Shown piece after piece: positions 1-6,810 of a stretch of DNA of 13,514 nt (position 1 is the stretch's first letter; each line of letters opens with the position of its first letter). The stretch is from Patescibacteria group bacterium UBA6023. Its GTDB lineage: Bacteria; Patescibacteriota; Minisyncoccia; Phycocordibacterales; UBA6899. The notes beneath the pieces are model-generated. The model made no database searches. It was given only the letters and a program-made list of their open reading frames with translations, and was not told the origin of the DNA. The stretch covers positions 11,338-24,851 of the forward strand of contig DIZR01000085.1 of the NCBI GenBank assembly GCA_002429425.1. Direction: 5' to 3'. A program made the translations under genes and the position numbers.

Positions 1-2
1 AG

Positions 3-1274
3 CCTGATATCCGTGAGGGAAGTACCCATCTTGTTATTGCGGTCCGAGCAATTGAAGATGCAAGTTCATCGCTACCTGCTTTTGGAACTGTGTTTGTTGC
101 CGTTGCAAGATATCCTGAATATGAATATGGTGATGTACTACAAATAAAAGGGAAGCTTGCACAACCAAAAAAGTTTTCCGAAAAAGATGGACGAATATTT
201 GATTACCCAATGTATCTCGCAGCAAAAGGAATTCAGTATCAAATTTCTTTTCCTGTTGTGCGTCGGATCGATACGTTGCAAGGAAATATTATAATAGGAA
301 CATTATATAAAATGAAACATCGTTTCATTGATGTGTTGACACAACTTTTTCCTGAGCCACACAATGCGTTGCTCGGAGGGCTATTACTCGGAGGAAAACA
401 GTCACTCGGAAGTGAATGGCTCGACATCTTTCGTAGTGCAGGCATCATTCATATTGTGGTGCTATCGGGATACAATATGACGATTGTTTCAGAGTGGCTG
501 GTCATATTGTTTCGCTTTCTTGGATTTTATGGAAGCTTATCGATGGGAGGACTTGGTATTTTGCTTTTTGCGGTAATGACCGGTGGCGGTGCAACGGTTA
601 TTCGTGCGGCAATTATGGCATTGATTGCGCTTATCGCACGCGCAACAGGGCGGACGTACACTATGGGTCGTGCACTGCTTGTCGCCGGCGTATGTATGGT
701 GCTCCAAAATCCGAGTATTCTTTTGTATGACCCATCATTCGAACTTTCATTTCTTGCGTCGCTTGGATTAATATTCGTGACACCAATAATTGAACGACGT
801 ACTCTGCTTTTTATACAATATCCATTATGGCGCGAGGTATTTCTTTCGACCATTGCAACGCAACTTATGGTGCTTCCGTTACTACTTTATCAGACGGGTA
901 CACTTTCGCTTGTTGCGCTCCCGGTCAATATGCTGGTGCTTCCAGTTATTCCGCTCACAATGTTATCGGGATTTGTTGCGGGAGCTGTCGCCTCTGTGTT
1001 GCCATTTTTAGGTTTTATATTTGCACTCCTCCCGCACCTTCTGTTGTCATGGATATTATTCATTGCACAGATGGCAACACATATTCCTTTTGCATCGGTA
1101 TCATTGTCTATTTCAGTTGGAACACTTTTCCTTTTGTACGGAGCATTCGCTATTTTCCTTTGGCATGAACATGGGGTGCTCGCTCGGGAAGCTCGTTTAA
1201 TAACTCCAATTCTGCCGTCACCTCTTTCGAATTTATCATCCGATAAAAAAGAAACATCACAAAGAAAGCAATAA
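3..1274 (+). CDS. comEC: ComEC/Rec2-type DNA-uptake channel, 5'-truncated by the window edge, no nuclease domain
   Basis: The reading frame is open from base 3, so the gene begins upstream; the GTG at 90 lies inside the domain and is not the start. The visible part opens with the OB-like DUF4131 segment (YPEYEYGDVLQIKGKL, about residues 36-51 from the edge). The polytopic Competence domain follows, with family motifs HIVVLSGYN, RAAIMA and FELSFLASLGLIF and many hydrophobic helices. ComEC conducts single-stranded DNA across the cytoplasmic membrane in transformation. In standard ComEC a metallo-beta-lactamase domain follows the channel. Here the protein stops about 40 polar and hydrophobic residues after the last helix, and a ComEC-type MBL protein is encoded separately at 10141. 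The last 125 bp overlap the convergent DedA gene. Family call firm; the split is seen directly, its function inferred. Confidence 0.93.
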   Translation, partial: PDIREGSTHLVIAVRAIEDASSSLPAFGTVFVAVARYPEYEYGDVLQIKGKLAQPKKFSEKDGRIFDYPMYLAAKGIQYQISFPVVRRIDTLQGNIIIGTLYKMKHRFIDVLTQLFPEPHNALLGGLLLGGKQSLGSEWLDIFRSAGIIHIVVLSGYNMTIVSEWLVILFRFLGFYGSLSMGGLGILLFAVMTGGGATVIRAAIMALIALIARATGRTYTMGRALLVAGVCMVLQNPSILLYDPSFELSFLASLGLIFVTPIIERRTLLFIQYPLWREVFLSTIATQLMVLPLLLYQTGTLSLVALPVNMLVLPVIPLTMLSGFVAGAVASVLPFLGFIFALLPHLLLSWILFIAQMATHIPFASVSLSISVGTLFLLYGAFAIFLWHEHGVLAREARLITPILPSPLSNLSSDKKETSQRKQ

Positions 1275-1779
1275 CCATAAGTATTGCTCCATAGGATTTC
1301 CATACTCCCGTATTTTTCCCGAAGAAGTACCCGATACTGATAAATACAAGCGACCAAATCCATGAGGAGGAAAACATAAGCATTGTAAACGTGCCACGAT
1401 GTACACGTCCGAGCGCTGCAGGAATTGGGATGAATACTTTTATTGCGGGTAATAGTTTGCCAATAAATAAGAAGAACAGACCTTTCTTTTTGAAAATAAT
1501 TTGTACCCGTCGAATATCAGATTTGCGAAATATGCTAAATTTTTCGATATAATGTACTCCCCGTGCGCGAACAAGTTCGTACAGTAAGACATTCCCCGCA
1601 GTATTTCCAAGTGCGCCGATAAGTGATGCGGGGATGAGTCCGAGATACCCGGTGCCCACAAAATATCCGACAAGGATGTAGAGTATTTGACTCGAAGGAA
1701 ACGAAAAAATCCCGTTTGCTGTCATGAGCCCAAAAATACCCACATAACTGAAACCGACAATAATTGCTTCAATATCCAT
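1150..1779 (-). CDS. DedA-family (SNARE-associated/VTT domain) membrane protein
   Basis: This 209-residue integral membrane protein belongs to the DedA/VTT family, whose members are linked to lipid scrambling and membrane homeostasis. Family features are an N-terminal hydrophobic re-entrant segment followed by the FPSSQILYILVGYF region (about 27-40), a glycine-rich LIGALGNTAGNVLLYEL segment, then KLLPAIKVFIPIPAALGR, close to the DedA consensus RF-P-R-PAG, and a final IW...GYFFG helix. ATG 1779 is chosen because the family-like protein begins there; a longer frame reaching 1935 adds an N-terminus unlike the family. A TATAAT -10 element on this strand (1786-1791) is only 6 nt from the ATG, so the transcript may be leaderless. 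The final TM and polar tail overlap the 3' end of comEC. Family assignment good; precise substrate unknown. Confidence 0.87.
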   Translation of the reverse strand: MDIEAIIVGFSYVGIFGLMTANGIFSFPSSQILYILVGYFVGTGYLGLIPASLIGALGNTAGNVLLYELVRARGVHYIEKFSIFRKSDIRRVQIIFKKKGLFFLFIGKLLPAIKVFIPIPAALGRVHRGTFTMLMFSSSWIWSLVFISIGYFFGKNTGVWKSYGAILMVIAFFVMFLFYRMINSKEVTAELELLNELPERAPHVHAKGK

Positions 1780-1785
1780 TCGGAC

Positions 1786-1791
1786 ATTATA
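1786..1791 (-). promoter_or_regulatory. -10 element of the DedA gene, possible leaderless start
   Basis: A perfect TATAAT on the minus strand is followed by GTCCGA and then the ATG at 1779. Transcription normally begins about 7 nt after the -10, which is at the ATG itself. No convincing -35 and no Shine-Dalgarno sequence are seen. Inference from spacing only. Confidence 0.45.
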
Positions 1792-1864
1792 GCGTATTTC
1801 GCGCGATGTACTTCTTTGGATATTCTTCACATACACAAAGATGTGTGTTTTAGTACAAAACTCC

Positions 1865-1892
1865 TTGCCAGTCTCTTGCGGGGCATTACTAT
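1865..1892 (+). promoter_or_regulatory. Putative promoter of the three-gene membrane operon
   Basis: TTGCCA at 1865-1870 is separated by 16 bp from TACTAT at 1887-1892, in the 159-bp gap between the divergent DedA gene and the MotA/ExbB-like gene. The same TACTAT -10 variant appears before the S49 protease and the TrmB gene. The leader would be about 40 nt and holds a Shine-Dalgarno sequence. Confidence 0.45.
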
Positions 1893-1938
1893 AAGGAAAG
1901 TAATTGTTTTTTGTAAATTTACTCGAAGGGAGCATGTC

Positions 1939-2616
1939 ATGAAAAATGCATTAGGAGATACAAATTATCTACTTCTCATGAAATGGGTCGTGGTGAATGT
2001 GTTTGGCGTCGTTGTGGTATGGGTGATCTGGCAAACTGGCTGGATCATGAAAATTCTCGATAATGATACTGTGTACATGGTACGTATTATTCTTGCGTTG
2101 TTTTTTCTTGCGCACGCTGAATGTACGTTTCGCATATGGAAAACTTCTCGAGAGTTGAATATTGTAAATGCGTACATAAAATATCAAGGATTGGATAACG
2201 AGACCTACCGGATCGAAAGCGGAAACTCTCGACTTGCGATATATCTCCGCTCATTGGTGGGATGTGATGCAAGTTCAAGGCATGTGCTTGCAGATGATTT
2301 TCGCGAGAATATGCTTCATAAAATTTCCAGTGTCGGATATAATCTTCCACGTTTGACCACGCTTGGTCTTATCGGTACGTTTATTGGTATTATCATTGCT
2401 CTTGAGGGATTTGATGTGAGTGTTCTTTCAGACCCTTCAAAGATCATTGATCTATTTAAAAATATTCCGCCCGGATTGCGTATTGCATTTCACGCATCAC
2501 TTGTAGGTATGTGCGCATATGTGTGGCTCGATTATCTTTTTCAGATACTTCAAGGTGGGACACAGCAACTTGTGTCCGCGATCATTAAGGCGGGGGTGTA
2601 TCGTGAGCAGATATGA
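1939..2616 (+). CDS. MotA/TolQ/ExbB-like (ZorA-like motifs) membrane protein, first gene of a three-gene operon
   Basis: This is a 225-residue protein with four hydrophobic segments: about 11-31, 44-64, 139-156 and 179-203. Between segments 2 and 3 lies a cytoplasmic stretch of about 75 residues. Segment 3, LTTLGLIGTFIGIIIALEGF, carries the GLxGTxxG signature of the MotA/TolQ/ExbB superfamily. Segment 4, PPGLRIAFHASLVGM, matches the GLxxAFxxSxxGm pattern that I associate with the ZorA branch. Such proteins form pentamers around a pair of single-TM partners in ion-driven motors. Start: ATG 1939 follows GAAGGGAG with 6-nt spacing; an in-frame extension to 1687 would add a polar N-terminus and is rejected. 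The next gene starts inside this one. Superfamily call fair to good; the process it powers is unknown. Confidence 0.72.
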   Translation: MKNALGDTNYLLLMKWVVVNVFGVVVVWVIWQTGWIMKILDNDTVYMVRIILALFFLAHAECTFRIWKTSRELNIVNAYIKYQGLDNETYRIESGNSRLAIYLRSLVGCDASSRHVLADDFRENMLHKISSVGYNLPRLTTLGLIGTFIGIIIALEGFDVSVLSDPSKIIDLFKNIPPGLRIAFHASLVGMCAYVWLDYLFQILQGGTQQLVSAIIKAGVYREQI

Positions 2617-3220
2617 TTATCGTTCTCGTGCAGTAGACACAATGAGTGTCAATGTATCGCAAAAAATGATGTTTGTTTTTCTTGTCCTGCTCCTCATCGT
2701 ACTTGGATATGTTCGGCCAATTCCTGAGGATCATAAAAAACAAGGACTGGTGAATCCCGCAGGGAACATCATGGTCGAGATCCGTTGGCCAGACAAAGTA
2801 GATGCTGATGTTGATTTATGGGTGCAATCACCGGAAGACGAACGACCCGTCGGATATTCAAACAAGGGTGGAAAAATTTTCAACCTTTTGCGTGATGATC
2901 GTGGAAATATGGATGACCCGACGGAGCTTAATTATGAAGTTGCATATGGACGCAGTCTTCCTTCTGGGGAATACACGGTGAATATTCACTTGTACAGCAA
3001 TCGATCGACGCTCACCGAAATCCCCGTTACGGTTGTGGTGAGTATTCAAAAAAAGGACGACACTGAGATGCGCCCGATTATCACGCGTAAGGCATTTCTT
3101 CGTGTGAATGGTGATGAAATTACCGTGACGCGATTTACTCTTGCTGCAGATGGGTCGGTTATTCCGGAGAGTGTAAATGATTTATTTAAACCTTTGCGTG
3201 AATGGAAGGAACCACAATGA
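2603..3220 (+). CDS. Single-pass protein with YfaP/DUF2135-like beta domain, likely partner of the MotA/ExbB-like protein
   Basis: This 205-residue protein has a short positively charged N-terminus, one TM at about 23-38 and a large, probably extracytoplasmic, domain. That is the topology of ExbD/TolR/MotB stators. Residues 55-150 look like a beta-sandwich: EIRWPDKVDADVDLWVQSP, then GYSNKGG, a DDRG turn and a PSGEYTVNIHLYSN strand pair. The DVDLWV...YSN...DD.G...G.Y pattern recalls the YfaP/DUF2135 family. I see no OmpA-type peptidoglycan-binding domain and no Asp in the TM, where ExbD and MotB have their essential one. The GTG start at 2603 overlaps the upstream gene by 14 nt with a G-rich element (GGGGG) just upstream; ATG 2642 is an alternative. 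The ATGA at 3217 couples it to the next gene. Topology well supported; domain name tentative. Confidence 0.7.
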   Translation: MSRYDYRSRAVDTMSVNVSQKMMFVFLVLLLIVLGYVRPIPEDHKKQGLVNPAGNIMVEIRWPDKVDADVDLWVQSPEDERPVGYSNKGGKIFNLLRDDRGNMDDPTELNYEVAYGRSLPSGEYTVNIHLYSNRSTLTEIPVTVVVSIQKKDDTEMRPIITRKAFLRVNGDEITVTRFTLAADGSVIPESVNDLFKPLREWKEPQ

Positions 3221-3813
3221 ACAATGTTACTTTGTATGTGGCGATTTTTACTGTCTTTGCAATGGCGCTTGCGACGATCACCGCATGGTCTCGTCGTGAT
3301 GTTGCTGTACGTTCTTTGGTCATTGTATTGTGGGTCGCACTTATTCCTCTTGGGTGGTTTGCGCTCAATGATCTACTCTCACGTCCGAAGATGGTGACTA
3401 TAGTAAAACTCCATGCTCCCGGCCATTGCGCCGCGATACTCCATGCGGATATTAAAGAACGTGTTGGGGAATACCTACTTCTTCGTGATGTGCGTAAGAA
3501 AAATCAGGAACCACGATTTATGCTTGCGGAATGGGATTTGAAGTTTGCACAACGTCTTCAGCATGCAATACTCATGCGCAAAGCTGCACAATCGCGTGGA
3601 ATGATTGTGATTGGTGATCATTCATGTCAGGAAATGAAGCGCAAAGAAGTTGGCGCACAAGGCGGGAAAAGAGCCCCACCTCCAAGTGCATCGGGTGATG
3701 CTGACGATAATGCGGGGGATATTATGTTTTACCCGGATCCGGTCAATGCCCCACCACCGAAAGACCTTACTCCGTTTTATACGGAACCGATGATTCAAAT
3801 GCCAAATCGTTGA
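3217..3813 (+). CDS. Two-TM protein of unknown family with proline-rich C-terminus, third gene of the operon
   Basis: This is a 198-residue protein. Hydrophobic segments at about 5-24 and 31-52 are joined by a short basic loop (SRRD). A soluble domain of about 90 residues follows, containing EPRFMLAEWDLKFAQRLQHA (98-117), then a low-complexity linker (GKRAPPPSASGDADDNAGD) and a proline-rich tail. I do not recognise the family. The ATG at 3217 shares ATGA with the stop of the upstream gene and follows GGAAGGA with good spacing, so translational coupling is very likely and the product probably works with the two proteins before it. A vague memory of similar small two-TM proteins with an EPR-x-Y/F-x-L-x-W motif elsewhere in bacteria cannot be verified here. 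A strong terminator follows 14 nt after the stop. Confidence 0.75.
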   Translation: MNNVTLYVAIFTVFAMALATITAWSRRDVAVRSLVIVLWVALIPLGWFALNDLLSRPKMVTIVKLHAPGHCAAILHADIKERVGEYLLLRDVRKKNQEPRFMLAEWDLKFAQRLQHAILMRKAAQSRGMIVIGDHSCQEMKRKEVGAQGGKRAPPPSASGDADDNAGDIMFYPDPVNAPPPKDLTPFYTEPMIQMPNR

Positions 3814-3826
3814 GATGGCAAATACC

Positions 3827-3858
3827 AAACACTCTGATCTATTCAGAGTGTTTTTTTT
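3827..3858 (+). terminator. Rho-independent terminator of the three-gene operon
   Basis: AAACACTCTGA (3827-3837) pairs perfectly with TCAGAGTGTTT (3843-3853) around a 5-nt loop, and the T-run continues to 3858. It lies 14 nt after the stop of the third gene. Confidence 0.88.
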
Positions 3859-3888
3859 AAAAAACACTCCAAAATTATTTGGAGTGTT
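3859..3888 (-). terminator. Terminator of the S1C protease gene, containing its stop codon
   Basis: AACACTCCAAA (3863-3873) pairs with TTTGGAGTGTT (3878-3888) around a 4-nt loop. Read on the minus strand it is followed by a run of Ts (3859-3864). The protease TAA (3875-3877) is in the loop and the last codons form one arm. It is back to back with the plus-strand terminator. Confidence 0.8.
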
Positions 3889-4732
3889 GTGCAATAATTT
3901 TTGCATAAATTTGTTTCAGGATATTGACGTGAATGGCATAGGACATTCCCGTCGAAATTGGCATTGCATTGCCATTTACGCTCGGTACCATTAAGGCAAA
4001 GATGCGTTGGACTAATCCAACTGTTTTTCCTGTTGCCACGGAAACAAGTGGACCACCGGAATTGCCTGGCTGAATGATTGCCAGAAACTGGACATCTTTA
4101 CGCCCCTGCGTGTCTTCATCTTCATATTGCGGATTACTGATAAAACCAATCGTCATAAAATTTGCATTCCCAAGTGGTGCACCTACGGTGAGTACTTCTT
4201 CCCCCTGTTCGATATTTTCGTTACCGGTAAATTCGAGGAATGGAAGATCGTCGTGGGTACCTTCAATTTGAATTACCGCAACATCATTTGCTTCATCGAC
4301 ATAAATTACTCTGCCACGGTATGCTTTATTGTATGTTTGTGTAATGAGAATGCAGTACGTTGCTTTATGTCCCGCCTCTCGTTCGCGTGCCTCAGCAGTT
4401 CCTTTCGCGGTGCAATGCCCTGTGTCGGTAATCTCATGTGCCGCAGTGAAGACTAGTCCGGTATTGTTTACGCCAAACGCAGTGCCAATCATTGGAAAGT
4501 CTGTCTTTGCAAGACCAAGAAATCCTTTATCTTTCAATACTTCTGGGTCTGGGGTGTCAGCATAAAGTAGGTATGATGCGGAACGAACATGTTCGATGAC
4601 TGATTTCCGCTGCTTATCTGCTTCCGCGACGTTATTGTGCGATTGTGTGAGTGAAGTGCTCTCTCTGTGTTTATCACCCCAGCCAAACTCAAAAATTATT
4701 AACAATAACAATATCGGGATAATCCATTTCAT
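3875..4732 (-). CDS. Membrane-anchored trypsin-like serine protease (S1C, DegP-like, no PDZ)
   Basis: This 285-residue protein has an N-terminal signal anchor (about 2-19) followed by a chymotrypsin-fold protease domain. The catalytic triad is visible: His99 in FTAAHE, Asp150 in NDVAVIQ and Ser225 in QPGNSGGPL. The oxyanion-loop motif and VGAPLG before it are typical of HtrA/Deg proteases. Unlike DegP or DegS, the protein ends about 60 residues after the Ser, leaving no room for a PDZ domain. Cys107 and Cys127 could form a disulfide, which would fit an extracytoplasmic site. ATG 4732 is preferred over TTG 4747 because AGGAGA sits 6 nt upstream of it. The stop codon is inside its terminator hairpin. 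It is divergent from the S49 protease gene, so the two may share envelope quality control. Confidence 0.9.
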   Translation of the reverse strand: MKWIIPILLLLIIFEFGWGDKHRESTSLTQSHNNVAEADKQRKSVIEHVRSASYLLYADTPDPEVLKDKGFLGLAKTDFPMIGTAFGVNNTGLVFTAAHEITDTGHCTAKGTAEAREREAGHKATYCILITQTYNKAYRGRVIYVDEANDVAVIQIEGTHDDLPFLEFTGNENIEQGEEVLTVGAPLGNANFMTIGFISNPQYEDEDTQGRKDVQFLAIIQPGNSGGPLVSVATGKTVGLVQRIFALMVPSVNGNAMPISTGMSYAIHVNILKQIYAKIIAQHSK

Positions 4733-4761
4733 GACCAATCTCCTCAATGAACACTACGCTC

Positions 4762-4789
4762 ATCGTAGCAATAGGAAGCAGACTGTCAA
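4762..4789 (-). promoter_or_regulatory. Promoter of the S1C protease gene
   Basis: On the minus strand a consensus TTGACA (4784-4789) is followed after 16 bp by TACGAT (4762-4767), and the leader of about 20-25 nt contains the AGGAGA ribosome binding site. Confidence 0.6.
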
Positions 4790-4853
4790 TTGAGTTTCAG
4801 ATATTCAATACATTTTTAATATGTCAATAATTTCATTTTGCATTAAGTGAGAT

Positions 4854-4881
4854 TTGCAATAATATTGCTTTCCTCTACTAT
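4854..4881 (+). promoter_or_regulatory. Promoter of the S49 protease gene
   Basis: TTGCAA (4854-4859), a 16-bp spacer and TACTAT (4876-4881) are followed by a leader of about 55 nt to the chosen ATG at 4944. It lies in the divergent region shared with the S1C protease gene. Confidence 0.5.
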
Positions 4882-4943
4882 AAGAAATAGCACTCATGGG
4901 AGCCTCGGTTATGGGGCATGTACATTTTCATAGGAGATATTTG

Positions 4944-6122
4944 ATGAAGAAGACTATATTTGGATTCTTTGCGCGATTATTTGGAAAGACTCGGGCACCG
5001 CAGGTGTCTCATCGTGAACTTGAGTCGGAACTCACCCCCGAGATGATGCGCGTCATGATTGCCTTCGTGCACAGAGATCAACGTTCTGAAAGAAGTAAGG
5101 TTCGTTGGAGACGACTTACGTTCATACTCTTTGTTGTCCTTTCTCTGTTTGTGTGGGTAAAGTGGGATGAGCAAGTAAACAGAGAACTGCTTATTGACCA
5201 GAAACCTTTCCGTATTATTTCGGTGACTGGTTCAGGATGGAGCACTGCGCATGTTGCGGTTATTCCCATCCGTGGACCCATTGAGGGTGATCCACTGGGA
5301 CCCGCGGAAGTTGCAAACACGGTGCGCTATATTCATGACACACTTGAGCTTGCAAAGAATGAAAGCAATCTTGCTGCAGTCGTTCTCTACATTGATAGTC
5401 GTGGGGGTGACATGTATGCGAGTACTGCATCATATCGTCTCGTTCGCGACTTTGCGAAAAAGACGAAGATTCCAGTTTATTCATATATTCCTCGTGGTGC
5501 ATATTCCGGTGCATATTATATCGCGCTTGGTACGGGGGAGATTATTGCAGATCCCGTTGCCGAAATTGGTAACATTGGTGTTATTGTCCATCGATTTAAT
5601 ACCTACGGCTTTGGTCGTCGGTTTGGCATAGAGATGGATACCATCAAAACGGGGCAACACAAAGATGCGGGTGCACAGTGGAAGCGTCCAAATGCCGCCG
5701 ATCGTGCTATTGACCAAATGGCGATAAATGGAATGTTTGAGCAGTTTCTTCAGGCAGTAGCCACCAGTCGCCTGCGGTACTCACTCGAGGAATTGAAGGC
5801 AGAAGCAAAAAAACAGGGTGGTGTGACGAGTGGTGCGTGGTTTGTTGCACATGATGCGGAAGAAAAAGGACTCATTGATAAAACAATGACCTTCGAGGAA
5901 TTTCTTACGTACGTTGCGCAAAATATTGCAAAGAACGACAAGCGAAAATTTCGCAATGCGGAATTTGTGAAATATGATGAGAAGCTTTCAATTCTTGATG
6001 ATTGGAAGTCACATTTAAAGAAATCAGAAATGTCCGCATCGTCGACGGAAGCAACAAAAGAAGATCTTGGTGCATGCATGTTCGCAACAAATATTCTTGA
6101 TCGCGTTTTTTCTCCTGATTAG
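4944..6122 (+). CDS. sppA: S49-family membrane serine protease (SppA-like signal peptide peptidase)
   Basis: This 392-residue protein has a polar N-terminal arm, one TM at about 58-73 and a ClpP-fold S49 domain from about 103. The core shows the expected order: VAVIPIRGPI strand, LYIDSRGGD, the nucleophile Ser188 in RGAYSGAYYIA, DPVAEIGNIGV, and the general base Lys240 in KTGQHKDAG. The Ser-Lys separation of 52 residues equals that in Bacillus SppA (S147/K199 from memory). The enzyme is a Ser/Lys-dyad protease of the 36K single-domain type that cleaves remnant signal peptides or other membrane-associated substrates. ATG 4944 is chosen because AGGAGA precedes it by 6 nt; the ATG at 4896 lacks a site. 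About 80 residues of charged tail follow the domain. A bidirectional terminator follows. Function good, symbol by similarity only. Confidence 0.88.
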   Translation: MKKTIFGFFARLFGKTRAPQVSHRELESELTPEMMRVMIAFVHRDQRSERSKVRWRRLTFILFVVLSLFVWVKWDEQVNRELLIDQKPFRIISVTGSGWSTAHVAVIPIRGPIEGDPLGPAEVANTVRYIHDTLELAKNESNLAAVVLYIDSRGGDMYASTASYRLVRDFAKKTKIPVYSYIPRGAYSGAYYIALGTGEIIADPVAEIGNIGVIVHRFNTYGFGRRFGIEMDTIKTGQHKDAGAQWKRPNAADRAIDQMAINGMFEQFLQAVATSRLRYSLEELKAEAKKQGGVTSGAWFVAHDAEEKGLIDKTMTFEEFLTYVAQNIAKNDKRKFRNAEFVKYDEKLSILDDWKSHLKKSEMSASSTEATKEDLGACMFATNILDRVFSPD

Positions 6123-6128
6123 TAAAAT

Positions 6129-6158
6129 AACCCTACACCATACGGTGTGGGGTTTTTA
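6129..6158 (+). terminator. Bidirectional terminator between the convergent S49 and nucleotidase genes
   Basis: CCCTACACC (6131-6139) pairs with GGTGTGGGG (6144-6152) with one G-T pair and a 4-nt loop. TTTTTATT follows on the plus strand, and on the minus strand the hairpin is followed by TTATTTTA. It lies between the stops at 6122 (plus) and 6160 (minus). Confidence 0.85.
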
Positions 6159-6159
6159 T

Positions 6160-6711
6160 TTACAGTGGAAGTATGTCTTTATAATTTTTCCACGTGAGCC
6201 TTTGCTGCCCTTCAATATGACGATTGTAAGGCTGATCATATAAAATGTGTTTCCACGTTGGGGTACGGATGCCGACAATATTTGGTTTGTCATCGACGAG
6301 GATGTCCCCGTGCACCAGTGTTTTATCGCGTGTGAGAATAATCCGGTTTGCCCATTTTGTACCAAGATGTTCTTCGACCCAGGCAAATTTTTCCGGAACA
6401 CAAAACTGATGTATAACGAGTGGGGATGTACAAATGTAGACATCATGTCCACTTGTGAGCATTTCTTCGAGTGCCGCTTTTCCTCCAGGAACAATAGGGA
6501 GATTACGGAAAAAATCTTTTCGATGAGGAATAGTGCGCAACGCCTCTTTCAGATCATCGGGATACAAATTATCCATATGATGGTCGCTCACCTCTTCAAG
6601 TGGTATCCAGAATTTTTCTGGATGTTCCGCTCTCCATAGTGCAAGGTGATGTGCTTGATAATTGGCAAGTACACCATCCTGGTCGACGAGTATGATCTTT
6701 TTTGTGCTCAT
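6160..6711 (-). CDS. HAD-type 5'(3')-deoxyribonucleotidase, NT5C family
   Basis: This 183-residue protein is of the NT5C (PF06941) type. HAD motif I is VDQDGVLANY (9-18, nucleophile Asp10 and acid/base Asp12). The later TRDKTLVHGDILVDDKPN stretch gives the motif III Lys and the motif IV DD pair that hold magnesium. Members dephosphorylate (deoxy)nucleoside 5'- or 3'-monophosphates. It lies downstream of PRPP synthetase on the same strand, separated by 99 bp with a terminator, so it is probably its own unit. A TATAAT (minus strand, 6771-6776) overlaps the T-run of that terminator and could be its -10. The ATG at 6711 has only a weak purine stretch (AAGAGA) upstream. Substrate preference cannot be read from the sequence. 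Confidence 0.86.
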   Translation of the reverse strand: MSTKKIILVDQDGVLANYQAHHLALWRAEHPEKFWIPLEEVSDHHMDNLYPDDLKEALRTIPHRKDFFRNLPIVPGGKAALEEMLTSGHDVYICTSPLVIHQFCVPEKFAWVEEHLGTKWANRIILTRDKTLVHGDILVDDKPNIVGIRTPTWKHILYDQPYNRHIEGQQRLTWKNYKDILPL

Positions 6712-6774
6712 GTATTTCTCTTGTTTAGGATGAGTAATTGTGCAAAGATTTTTGAACTCTTATTTTGCAAATTA

Positions 6775-6802
6775 TAAAAATCCTCGCATCATTGATGCGA
6801 GG
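6775..6802 (-). terminator. Terminator of the PRPP synthetase gene
   Basis: CCTCGCATC (6782-6790) pairs perfectly with GATGCGAGG (6794-6802) around ATT. On the minus strand it is followed by ATTTTT. It begins 8 nt past the stop codon. Confidence 0.85.
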
Positions 6803-6810
6803 TAATTATA

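Noticed and set aside
1687..1938. In-frame upstream extension of the MotA/ExbB-like gene
   Set aside because: It crosses the DedA start on the other strand, has a polar N-terminus unlike the family, and the ATG at 1939 has a good Shine-Dalgarno sequence.
1939..3220. Zorya-type anti-phage system
   Set aside because: The first protein has ZorA-like motifs, but the second lacks an OmpA domain and no ZorC, ZorD or ZorE-like gene is nearby.
5251..5631. 126-residue plus-strand frame inside the S49 gene
   Set aside because: It overlaps the catalytic core of a well-supported gene in a different frame and has no start signals.
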